Source: JAWLFY01 sp964462125 (GTDB lineage Bacteria; Planctomycetota; Planctomycetia; Pirellulales; Pirellulaceae). From it: a DNA stretch of 38,298 nucleotides. Below the pieces are notes generated by a model that made no database searches, was not told the DNA's origin, and worked only from the letters and a program-made list of their open reading frames with translations. Positions 17,801-29,800 of this stretch are shown here, piece after piece. The DNA is taken from positions 1-38,298 of the forward strand of contig CAYWXT010000017.1 in NCBI GenBank assembly GCA_964462125.1, read 5' to 3'. The position numbers were made by a program, and so were the translations under genes. Each line of letters starts with the position of its first letter. The first letter of the stretch is position 1.

Positions 17801-20800
17801 AGGAATCGGGAGCCGCAGCGGCCGAATACCAAGGGTTCGGTTGTTCCTGATTGAAATCGGATAGCACCGCATCGCTAGTATCTGCTAAGCGTCGGAAGAT
17901 CGGCTGACTAGCAAATTGGCTGATATCCAGCGCTACGGTGCCGGCATACCAGGACAGGACGCGTGTGTGCACCTTTCCGCTGCCGTCAACCGCAGTGAAG
18001 CCGGGTAGACCGTTCAGCTCGCGATTGAGATGCGCACCAGGAATCGCGCGGCCGTTCGGAGTCGAGGTTGTCCCCTGGCTAGGAGCGAGATCCTGGTAAT
18101 AATTATCGGCGAAGGTGACGTTATCCCAAATGCGTACGGTCGGGTCTTCGAGATTGCTGTAAAGACCCAATGATTCTTGTGCGAAATCGTGTGGATCCAG
18201 CGTCGTCATGTGGATGCCGTTGACCTCAGGGAAGTACGTATCTAAACGCTGAATGATTTCACTGTTGACGGTAGCTCCGCGCCCGTGGCCGATGAAATGG
18301 AGCGGTGAATCCAGAAGGTTCCACTGCTGACTGGCATTCAGCTGAACAAGGGAGGAAAAGAGTGCATCGGCTGCTCCTTCTGCGAAGCTTATGTCGCCGA
18401 CATTCGAATCCGATGCCCAATCAGTGAGCAGAACCAGCGGATCCTCGGTCGCCGGGGCGTTCAGGCCGACTTGTTCCCAGTCGCCCGTATCCCGGCGATA
18501 TTTAAGAATTGCACCGCCTCCTCCCGCGTCAGCGATAAGTTCAGCGAGCTCGATGTATTCCTCCGGTACGGTCTGCAGCGGTGATTGATCTTCTGAAACC
18601 GGCCGGAAGTCGTGCGTGATCACTGTGACACTACTGAAGGGGGTGTTTTCAGCAGAGACCGGTGCAGTCTCAAATGGACCAGATTGGCGTTGAACGTGAC
18701 CGTCGGGCAGCCTCGCCTCTACACCCCAGTGATAGGTCTGCCCGGCCGTTAGCCTTTTGGAGTTCGGCAACTCGAAAAAGAAATCTCCAGTGACGCCAGA
18801 CGGCGCGTCTAGCGCCTGATCGGCAAGAACGCCAGGAGCACCAGTCAAAATCCTGTTCGCGTTTAGATCCTCATCCGCACCGAGGTCGCCCGGGAAAAGT
18901 CCTTCGCCGGCGGGGAAAACGCTGACGTAAACGCTGGCCTCAACCTGATTCAAGTCGTCAGCGTGGACGTTCCATTGAAATACAGGCGTGAGGTCACCTG
19001 TGGTACTCGCAACCGGCGAGACGAGGTCAAGAGAGCCTTGCTCCTGGATCGCTAGGCCCTTTGGAAAGGTGCCAGCAGCGATGACGTCGGGCGCTGTATT
19101 CGGAGCGATGTCCTCGATTGGCTTTCGCTGTAACGTCTGACGTTGCTGCGGGTCGTCAAGCAGGTTATTCAGCTCTGTGACGAGGGATCCGGCTTCGCCC
19201 TGAGTTCCCACGTCATAGACGTGTACCTGGTTCACGCCCTGGAAAGAGGCATAGAGGTGCCCAGCATCGCTGGAGAGGACCAGACTGTCGGGGAAGCTGA
19301 AGGGCACGGGCTTCGTGCCGGCAACCACTTCCGCCTGGCCGAAGGGATCGCGGATGATGCCAATGTTTCCGCCTGCCGGTGGCTGTGGGTCATGGGACAC
19401 GACGCCCTGCTCATAGCGGTTGAAGCCGGTGACGAACGCATAGCTCGCTCCTGGCAACACGACAATGTCTCTCGCGCTGTTTACGTCGAAATGATCGCTC
19501 TCCGAGCCAAGATTCAATGCAACTTGACGGGTGACCTGCCACTGGTCCCCGGTTTGCTCGACAACGGTGACACCGGCGCCATCGTTCGGATCGGTGACCA
19601 ACAGACCCTTCCCGGGAACCGCCAGAACGCTGTGTGGAGCCTCGGTGACGGCGCGTCCCTTGAGCACAATGGTGTCGATCTGGTCATGAATGCTTTCTTC
19701 GCCCGCACTCTCCGGATCGACATCGACGACGAACACGTATCCCGGCTCGCCTTGAGCATCGGTGTCAACGAAGGAGCGGAGCGGGGCCGTCACATAGAGA
19801 AACCGGCCGTCGGGGCTGATGTCCATCCCCCGCAGGCCGATCGGGGCGGGACTGCCTTCCGGTTGCCCCAATTCGATGTGGTCAATCACCGTGTGAAACG
19901 TCTCGCTCCCGGGACGGAGATCGATGATGGAGACCTTGGTGTTAACGCGACTGGCGACGTAGGCGAACCGGTCGTCGGGACTGATGACAATCGAGTCCGG
20001 CCAGGGGGTTTCTTCAAGTTCAATGAAGTTGATGCCTAGCGTTTCCTCATTGTCCGGATCATCTGGGCGGACATCGACTTCCTGCAGCGTGACGGCGTCA
20101 ATGACAGACACGCCATGTCCAAACCGGAGTGTCACGTAGGCACGCGAGTTGTCGTGAGTGGTGGCAACACGGCTTGGCGATAGGAAGGTGTGCGACGTGC
20201 CCTCGCCCAACGGAATGATGCGTGCAACCTGCCGATTTTCCTGGCTGATCACCGATACGTGTTGGGGCGCCGCGGCGGCAAAGGCGAATCGCCCGTCGAG
20301 CTGCGGGGGCTGGGCGACGTTGCTCTCGACCAACTGCTTTTCAAAGTCGTCGAGCGAATTTCCCAGGGCACCCGCCGTGCGGACTCGTTGCGGTCGGCTG
20401 ACCACGATGCGTGAGGAGCCGACAATCGCCTCGCGCGGGATGGGAACACGCAGCTCGGCAAAGTCAGCGCTAGTCTGCGATTCGGCGAGTTCCGCAGCCG
20501 AAAGACCGAACGGACCGCCTACGTGGACGTCACGGCCTCCGATTTGTTCTTCGACTTCACCATTCACGTTAATGACGTCTTGGCCGCCGACGATAAAGCT
20601 GATGATGAGATGATCGGGTTCGCTACTCAAGAATTCGCCGGCTGCGAATCCATCGTCTTCAACAGGCGCATCATTTAAATACGTGAACTGTCGCCCCTTC
20701 AATACTAGCTCTGGTTGACCAGAAGAAAAATCGATTCCCAACCCCGCGATTTCAGGTGGTCGACGGGGATCGTCAATCGGTATTGAGCTGACGACGCTCG

Positions 20801-23800
20801 TTTCGAAGTTGAACTGCTCACCCGGCTGAACGTCAATTTCTTCCGTCGTTACGCTCGGCGGCTCCGCGGGTAAAAGGGTGACCGTGTTGATCGAATGCAG
20901 GCCGGGTAAGATGTGAAGTACGCCAAAAGCGCCCACGAAAAGAGGCGTGGCAACGCCCACAATTGAATGGGCGACTGCCGCAAACCGGGTTCCCGGTTCG
21001 GGTGGGAATACGGGCGACAGCTGCACGTTGACTCGGCTGAGGCTCCCTTCGGGGGCGAAGCCCATTAGGTAGGTGCCTGTTTGAGTCACCCCGGGCAGTT
21101 CGGAGGAACCGGTGCGGGCGACGTTGTCGGTATCGATCGTGGCCGTCTCGGTCTGGAACCAAACCTCTTCGGTGCCGCCGCTGTCGTCGGGCAGAATTCC
21201 AGAGCGGAATAGATAGATCGTGCCGTCTTCGCTGAAGGTTTCCGAAAGGGGCAGCGAAAAACCGAGCGGCCGGTCCAGCTGGCCGGCTCCCACGTCTAGT
21301 TGGAATCCGCCGGCGAACTGGAATCCTTCCGGGATCGGGAGCGACAAATCGCTTTGGGAAACACGTTCGATGCCGACTTCCGTTGGCTCATCGAGCGCAT
21401 CCGGTGGCACCGCAACGATCGATCCGTCGGCGCCTTCGACAACGCCACCTTCCGGACCGACTTCAAAGGGCGCCGCTTGTGGTGTCTGGACGCGAACGGG
21501 AACCACCGCTTCGCCCGGCCCGTTGATCACTGTCATGGTGGCCGTTCCAGGCGACTTGGCCGTGATCAGACCATCCGGGCCGACCTCGAGGACGTCGGCG
21601 TCGCTCACAAAGTACTGCGTTCCCGAATCGGCCGTGGTGAAGTCGTCGTCGCCCAGCGTGACCTCGAGTTGCTGTGTTCCTCCATCGGCCGCAAGAGCGA
21701 GCGAATCGGGAACAACATCGAGACCGAGGATGGCGAGGAACTGATCTGTTCGCTCTTCTGGAAAACCGACGGTCACTGCGGTAGCTATCTGCAGACCGGA
21801 CCTGGAGGCAACAATCGTGCTGCTTCCGTTTTCCACGCCCCTCACCGTGCCGTCGGTAGAAACGGTCGCGACAGACGGTTCGGTTGACTCCAGGTTCACG
21901 TAGGAGCCCGGAAGCGGAACGTCCTTTTGGTCGGCAAAGTTACCGACCAGCTGTAGGTCGAACGTGTCGCCGACGTCGAGCCGCGGGTTGCGCTGCTCCA
22001 GTTCCAGATCCACCAGCGGGGCGTCGCTGATGTTGATGGTGACGGTGGTCGGCTCCGAGCGGCTGAAGCCGTCGTCGGCGAGGAATTCGAAGCTCGCTTC
22101 GCCAGTCAGGCCCGGATCGGGCTGGAAACGTACGGCGCTGCCGTCGCCGGTCAGCGTCGCTGTGCCGCCGGTGGTTGATTCGATTGTGAAAAAGAGTGAG
22201 TCGTCTTCCGGATCGGTCGCCAAGTCCTCCAGCGGAATCGTGACCTGGAGGTCTTCGTGCGTGAGTACTTCGGTCGTCGAAACCTCCGGCGGGCGGTTGG
22301 TAACGAAACCGAAGTTTTGGCCCAGGATCTGGACGTCGGACGCGTCGATCGTGCCGTCGCGGTCGGTGTCGGCCGCGGCAATGTACTCGGAGTCGCCGAG
22401 GTTGCTGCCGAGGGCGGATTGCTGGAGCTCGGCATCGGTGCCGTCGACCAAACCGTCGCCGCTGACGTCGCCGGCGATCAGTAGCTGCAAGCGGTAGGCT
22501 CCGGAGGTGACCGCGTCGGTTCCGGTGAGCGAAAGCAGATTCAAGCCGGCACGGTCGACCGCATAGAGCGCGAACGCGCGCCCCGACTCGCTGCGGGTCT
22601 CCAGCGGCGTCTGTCCGTCGATCGTGGGAATCGACGGCTGCAGATCGCTGCTGTCGGTCGCTTCGACCACCACACCGATCAGCACGCTGTCGCGCTCGGT
22701 CGTGTCGAGTTCCGATGGGCGGATGCCGAAGGTGTAGTGGTCAGTGGCGCCGGCGGCCAAGTCGCCTTCGATTGTGTTGCCACCAAACTGGTGCGCACTG
22801 CCCAGCTGACCGGCCAGCGGCTCGGTCTGCACGTCGCCGTCGTAGCGGACCGCTTCGCCGGTGCCGTCGACCGCGGCGGCGAGTGTCAGCACCTGAGACC
22901 CATCGCCGGCATCGGCGTAGCCGTAACGGCTGGCGCGTCCCTCGGCGAGGTTTCTCGCAGTGACCAGGTTGCCGGCGGCATCGTACGAATAGGTCAGCCG
23001 CGTGCCGTCGGGACCGGTGACTGATGTCAGCCGGCCTTTGGCGTCGCGGTGGAACTGTATGGTGTCGCCGTTGGCCGCGGTGATTCCTGCGTCGCTGTAG
23101 ACCAGCCGCGTGCCGTCTGCGGCAATCTGCTCTTCGACACCGTGCTCGGTGCTGAGCTTGTACTCGGTGCCGTCGGGGGCGGTCAGGGTGAATTGAGGTC
23201 CGTCGAACTGGCCCGAGGCCGGATTGTACGGCCGTCCGGTCTCCAGATCGTGCAGCCGGCTGCCGGCAAGAGTGAGCAATGTATCAGCCGAATCGAGCGT
23301 GTGATCCACTCCGGGATCGGCGGTCCACTGGGGCGTGTAGTAGGTCACCCCAGGCTGCTCGTGCTGCTGCGGCGTGAAGGTGTAGCCGACTCGCTGGCCA
23401 CTGGGAAGCGTCACATACAGCCGCGTGCCAATGCGATAAGGCTCGAACACGCCCAGGTGTTCGCGGCCGGTCGCGGGCACGCCGGTTTCCAAGTGCACGT
23501 CGCGCGGCGCCAGCCGCCAACCGGAGCCGAACGTGCTGGACCGGTCGCGGGAGAGCGAATCGTAGCTGCGCGTGATTTCGACTGGCACTCCGCTGAGTGT
23601 CGTGGACAGGTCGACCTCGCTGCGCCGGTACTGGGCCGGCTTTTCGCTGGTGTTGACCTCGACGCGAATTTCGGAAGTGCTGGTGCGGCCGCTGATGTCG
23701 CGCGCGGTGAGCCGCAGCCGGTAAAAGCCGTTGCTCAATGTCGACGGATCGACGGTGGCCAGCGCCGTAGCGTCGACCGTCTCGGTGCCGCGAGCGAGCC

Positions 23801-26800
23801 GTTGCGACTGGCCGCCGTGCAGCGGTTCGATTTCCAGTCGCCAGAAGTCGAGATTGATGTCGTCAACGCTGGCTACGATTTCGGTCGCTTGGGTCAGACG
23901 TGCCCGTGCCAGACCGGGGGCGAAGGCGACTTCCGGCGGCGCGTCGTCGGCCGGGTCTAGGACCTTGATCGCGCGCTCGGTGGTGCCGGTGAAGCCGTCG
24001 GCGTCCACCGCGGTCGCTTCCACTGCAAAACGTCCCGGCACCGGCGGTGTGAAGCGGGCTCGCCCGCGCTCGTCGAGCTGCACTTCTTGACCGCCGATCG
24101 AGACGGACAGGTCGCTGATGTCGGCAAGGCTCGAGGCGATCGCGTGCACCAGCACCTCCTGGCCCGGCTCGGCGGGAAAGCTGGGGGTCAGTTCGATCAG
24201 CACGTCAGGCTCCGGCGGCACGGCAGCGGCGCGAATCAGCACCGATTTCGTGGCCGTCGCTTCGCCATCGCTGACCTGGAACCGAATCGGATAGTCGCCT
24301 GCCTGTCCCGCGCCGGGCGTCCAGCTGAACTGGCCGCTGTCCGAGTCGAGCGTCGCTCCTTGGGGAAGACCGGTTGCCGAGTAGGTCAGGCTGGTTCCCA
24401 CATCGGGATCGCTGCCATCGAGGGTAAACTGCAGCGGCTCGCCGATCAGCGCCGTGTGGTGCGACGCTTCCAGCGAAGGTTCGCGGTTGACGTTCGCGAT
24501 GTTGAGGGTGACTTCGGTCGTTTCGGTCAATCCGCCGGTGTCTTCGACCTGGAATTGCAGATCGTAGGTCCCTGACTGTTCAAAGCCAGGCGTCCACTCG
24601 AACTGGCCGGCCAGCGGATCGAACTCGACCCCTTCGGGCAACGACGAGACCGCCGAGTAGGTGAATAGATCCTCATCGGGGTCGCCGGCGGCGAAGCTAA
24701 ACTTCAGCGGCGTCTCTTCGCGGCCAAACTGCGGAAACAGCTCCGGCAGTACCGGCGGCTGGTTCACGTTGTCGACCGTGACGGTGATCGTTTCCGAACT
24801 CGACCGGTGCCCGTCGCTGACTTCGAAGCGCACATCGGAGTAGGTACCGGCCTGCAGCAGTGTGGGCGTCCAAGTCAGCACGCCCGTTTCCGGATCGAGC
24901 TCGGCTCCGGGCGGCAGGTTCGACGCGGAGAAGGTCAAAGCGTCACCGTCGGGATCGACCGCATCGAGCGGAATCGTCAGGGTCTCTTCTTCCTCGACCT
25001 GCTGATCGCCGACCGGCGCGAGCACCGGCCGCTGGTTGTCGTTTCGCGCGACCAGCTCGATCGTCGTCTCGTCGCTGATCGCCTTGGCCGGATCCCCGCT
25101 GCCGCTGTCGGTCGCGCGGATCGTCACGTCGTAGGTGCCTGTATCGCCGGCGGCCGGTGTCCACTCGAAGATGGCGGTGCCGTACTGCGGTCCGTCGCTG
25201 ATCGTCAGGTCAGCCGGCGCGCCGAGAGCCTCAAAGGAGAGCGGATCGCCATCGAGGTCGGAGACTTCGGCAGTGAACTGCAGCGTGTCGCCAACCACCG
25301 CGACTTTGTCGCCGACGTGCTCGAGAATCGGCGGCTCGTTCGGAGACTCGACAGTCAGCGCGAAGGTGAACGAGTCGCTCTGGTCTTGCGACTGATCGGT
25401 CACACCGCCATCGTCGTCGGCTTCGATCGTGATCTCGTAGGTGCCCTTGTCCCCTAGGCCGGGCTCGGCGCGCAGCACGCCAGTGCCGTCGCCGTTGTCG
25501 GTGAAGGTAGCGAACGGCGGGATCGGGAATCCGGTCGGTCCGGTGGCGCTCAGTGTCACCTGGTCGCCGTCCGGCTCATCGGCCTGCACCGGCACTTCGA
25601 GCACGTCGCCGCGGGAGACGGTTTGCACCGCAATCGGCGCGAGCTCTGGCGAACGGTTGGTGTCGATGACGGTGATCGGTATTTCGACCGAGTCGGACTT
25701 GGGCGATCCGGTGCCGTCACCATCATCAGTGGCGGTGAAGCTGACGGTGTATTGGCCGTCCTGTTCGAATTCGGGCGTCCACTGCAGCAGGTTGGTCTCG
25801 GAGTCGAACTCCGCTCCTGGCGGCAATCCGGCGGCGGTGTAGTTGACCGTCGGCAGCGTCCCCTCCAGTGGCGTCAACGTGCCGTCGGGCAACCGATCCT
25901 GGGGGACAAAGCCGGGATTGTCGGGATCGAAGGCGAACGCGCGCAATCGCAGGGCTTGTCCTTCGGAAACCCGCTGCTCAAAACCGGCGGTGAACTGCGG
26001 AGCGGCGTTGACGTTCAGCACATCGATCACGACCGACTCGGTGCTGGACGCTTCCCCGTCGCTGACGGTCACCGGGATTTCGTAGCTGCCGGCCTGGTAA
26101 AATTTTGGCGTCCACTCGAGCACGCCCGTCTCGGGATGCAGCGTCGCGCCGGCCGGCAGCAGGCGGCTGGAGAAACGCAGCGCATCGCCCGGTTGATCCT
26201 CAGCACTGATTTCGATCCTGAGCGGATCGCCCTCGCGCACGCTCCGGTCGGCGGGCCGGATCAGCTCTGGAGGCCGGTTGGCTGGCTGGACCAGGATCGT
26301 CGTCGTTTCAGTGACCTGATGAACGCCATCGCTGGCGGTGAAGCGAACGTCCGGATACGTGCCTGCGGCGTCGAAGTCGGGCGTCCACGTCAACACGCGG
26401 CGCTGCGGGTCAAACCCCGCCCCCGGTGGTAATCCGGTCGCGCGAACCGTCAGCGGATCGCCGTCGGGATCGGAAGCGCCGACGGGCAACTGCAGCGGTT
26501 GGCCTTCGCGGCCAGTGATCTCCTGGGGAAGAGATCGCAGCTCCGGCGGCCGGTTGCCGCCGGCGAGATTGACGGTGAATTCTTGGGTGCCAAACCCGCC
26601 GCGCGAATCGTAGACACGCAGCGCCACCGGAACCTCTGCCGGATCCTCCTCGGTTGGCGACCACGAGAGCGTGCCAGTGTCGGCGCCGAGGGTCATGCCC
26701 GCCGCGCCTTCGAGCAGGACAAATGTCAGCGACGCGCCGTCGGGATCGTCGGCGGACACCTGGTACGTGTAAGCCTCTCCGGCAGTGGCCGTGGTGACCG

Positions 26801-29800
26801 GGTCGGAAGTCAGCTGCGGTGCTTCGTTGGGGAACGGCAGCGTGTAAAAGCTCTGATCGAAGGCGACCCGCTGACCGGCGGTATTTTTGACCGTGATCGT
26901 GCGCCCGCTGATCGACTGGCCGGTGGCCAGCACACCGTCGGGGAGGCTTTCGCCAAGGTCGATCAAGAAAGTTCCCGACTCCGGCTTCTCGACGCCGTCG
27001 AGTGGCTCTCCTTGGAACCAAACAGCCGGATCGAGCACCAGCAGCATCGGCAGCAGCAGGTCGTGATCAGCCGTGTTGGTGACGGTGACGTCGTACGAGA
27101 CCGTGCCGCTTTGCCGATCGGACCGCGCCGAGTCGAAACTCAGATCAACAAACGGCGAGAAGTCACTCACGGCGGTGAACTCCGCCGAGAATGTTTCCGG
27201 CAGCCCCACGCCGGCGGCGTTTTCCACCGACGGCAGGACGTTGAGGGTGTAGCGATCGGCGGTCAGTCCGTCGAAGCTCAACAGCGCGGTGCGCGTTTCA
27301 GCATCATAGACGACCGCTTCGACCGGGATTTCGCCGCCGTCCTCACCGGTCAGCCGGTAATTGTCCGGGTTCAGGACCGAGCCGGACTCGCTGGCCGTGT
27401 CGACCCGCATGTCTTGATCGAAGGCGACGGTAACTTGTCCGCGCGGCAGGGCGACCAGGCCACCATCGGGCGGACTGGTCGCGATGACGCTCGGAGCGAT
27501 CACGGGATTGATCGCGTCGACCTGATGGGACTGGCTCAACAGGACGCGGCCGTCACCAGTGGTGCGGACGATGTCCCCGCGGGTTCCGCCGGTGGCGATG
27601 GCGATCCGTTTGAGCGTGGCCAGGTCGACCATCGTCAGCTGGCCGCTGTTGTGGGAGACAAACAGCAGGTCTTGCAGCTTGTTGCCGGAGGCGCCGAAGG
27701 CGATCGAGTCGACCGGCGTGTCGAACCGCAGCATCGGTTCGGCTTCACCTTGGTCGTCGAAGCGCACCACGTCGCCGCGGTCCGGCCAGCTGGCTGCCCA
27801 CAGGTTGCCCACTGGGGAGAACGCCAGGTTGCCGACCGAAGTGTCACTGAAGTGGTGGAAGGTCTCAGTTTCCGGATCAAAAATTTCAATACCGTCGCCG
27901 GAGGAGACATAGAGCCGATCGGTTTCGGGATCGACAGCGAGGCTCTGAGTGAGCGATTCGCCGAACTCCGCCAGCACCTGGCCGGAATCGGCGTCGAGTT
28001 GCAATAGCGGTCCGCCGCCGGTGGTCGCCCAGAGTCGATCTTCGGCATCGAATGCCATGTCGAAGACCGGATGATCCAACTCAGCCAGCGGCTGGCCGAC
28101 CGGGCCGCCTTCGGCCGGTGCTTGAAAAATCTCGTTCCGCCCCGCTCCGCCACTGATCAGCGCCGAGCCATCGTCGCGTGGGGCGATCGCCATCGGACCG
28201 ATTCCGGCGTGGCTCTGTTCGATTCCGGTGGCGAAAGCTTGGGCCTGGAAGGGCCGCAGCACCTGCTCGAACTCCGATGGGCGCGTGGGCGGTTCGGGAG
28301 TGGGGATCTCTTTTTTCGCTTCGATGAACAGCGGGTTGGTCGACGGCTCCGGATCGGGCTCTGGCGGTTCGGCTGGTTGCTGCGGTGTCGTTTCGGAGAC
28401 GCCAGGCAAGTCGCCCAGGTTGGTCTTTGTGCCATCGTCGGGCACTTGCGCGACCGTGTTCGGTTGCTCTTGGTTGCCAGCCATGTCGGTGGCGATCGCC
28501 AGGAATTCGTAGCGGTGGCCGGAACGCCCCTCGAAGACGGCCGACGTTTCGCTCGTTTGCCGCTGCCAGATTTCGAAGTCACCGCCATCTTCGGCGACAT
28601 AGACGGTGACATGCCGGACGCCGGATCCACCCGCATCGTCTTCGGCTTCCCAGCTGACTTGGAAATCCGATCCGTCACCACGCAGCCGCTCGACCGTCAC
28701 CGTCGTTTGCGGCGGCTCGGCATCGATCGGCTGAGCGATTTCGTCGGTCTCTTGAGGCGGAGCCGTATCGAACAGCACTCGAGCCTGAGCGGAAATTTCG
28801 GTTCCGGTGGTAACGTTGTGTTTGGGCTGCATCCGGTAGCTGACAAAACCTTCCCCGCTACCTCGGACGTCATTGGGGGGCAACAGTCCGAGATCTGGGT
28901 CCTGAATGACCTCGCCGGTCTGCGGATCGATCGCCTGCAAGAGCCACGTGGCGGTGTGGGAACTCGCTTCGATGCCCGCATTGACCCGCAGGATGAATCC
29001 CTTGCTGCCGGCAAAGTCGAACTCGCCTTGGAAGGAACCACGACCTGCGGGGATATGGACTTGGATGTCCCCCAGTCTCAGGTCGCCCAGTTGAAAGCTG
29101 TGCGGCGCCAGGCCTTCATCCAGCTGGGTCACAATCCGGACTTCGCCTGGATTGGCGGAAGCCTCGGCGGCGTTCTCGAACTGAACGGTATAAGGTAACG
29201 GCTCGCCCGCCGGCAGGAACGATTGGCCGGCGGCAGGAAGGGGACCGATCAGGCGCGCGAGGTCGTCTGTTTCAGCCTCGTCGCCAAAGAACTTCGCGAA
29301 ATCGATTCCCCGGGCACGAAGCGCCGGAAATGGATTGTTCTCACTGGCCAGTTGTCCTCGCCCGAAGGTCACGCATTCCTTGGTGATTCCGTTACAAAAC
29401 GGGACATCGATATCGAACGATGCAAAATGCGTGGGATGTTCCGTACCGAGGTCGAACTGCTCGGGGTCCGGGGATGTATTCGTTCCTCTTAGTTCTGGAT
29501 CATGCCCATACCAATTGCGAACCTGTCGGAAGAACTCGGGAAGGCTTCCATCGCTGATGATCTTGTCACCCGCGGGGCCAGCCAGCAGGCCAGCAGTCAA
29601 CGTCGACATCAGGCTGACCACTTGGGGATCTTCACGAATCTGAGGCGGCTCATCCGCTGGCCGCAGCAGCCCGGCGTCGCCGAGCGCGACCAGGTAGAGA
29701 TCAACCCACGACTCGGCTTCGGCCGCCAAAGCCACCAGTTCTTCGGAAGCTTCAGGGTCTTCCAGAATACGAGCGCGAAGTTCTTCTGCGGCGTCGCGTT

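Noticed and set aside
26499..28007. Forward frame of 502 codons opposite the giant gene
   Set aside because: It mirrors the propeller and cadherin-like coding sequence, with no motifs, signal or ribosome site.
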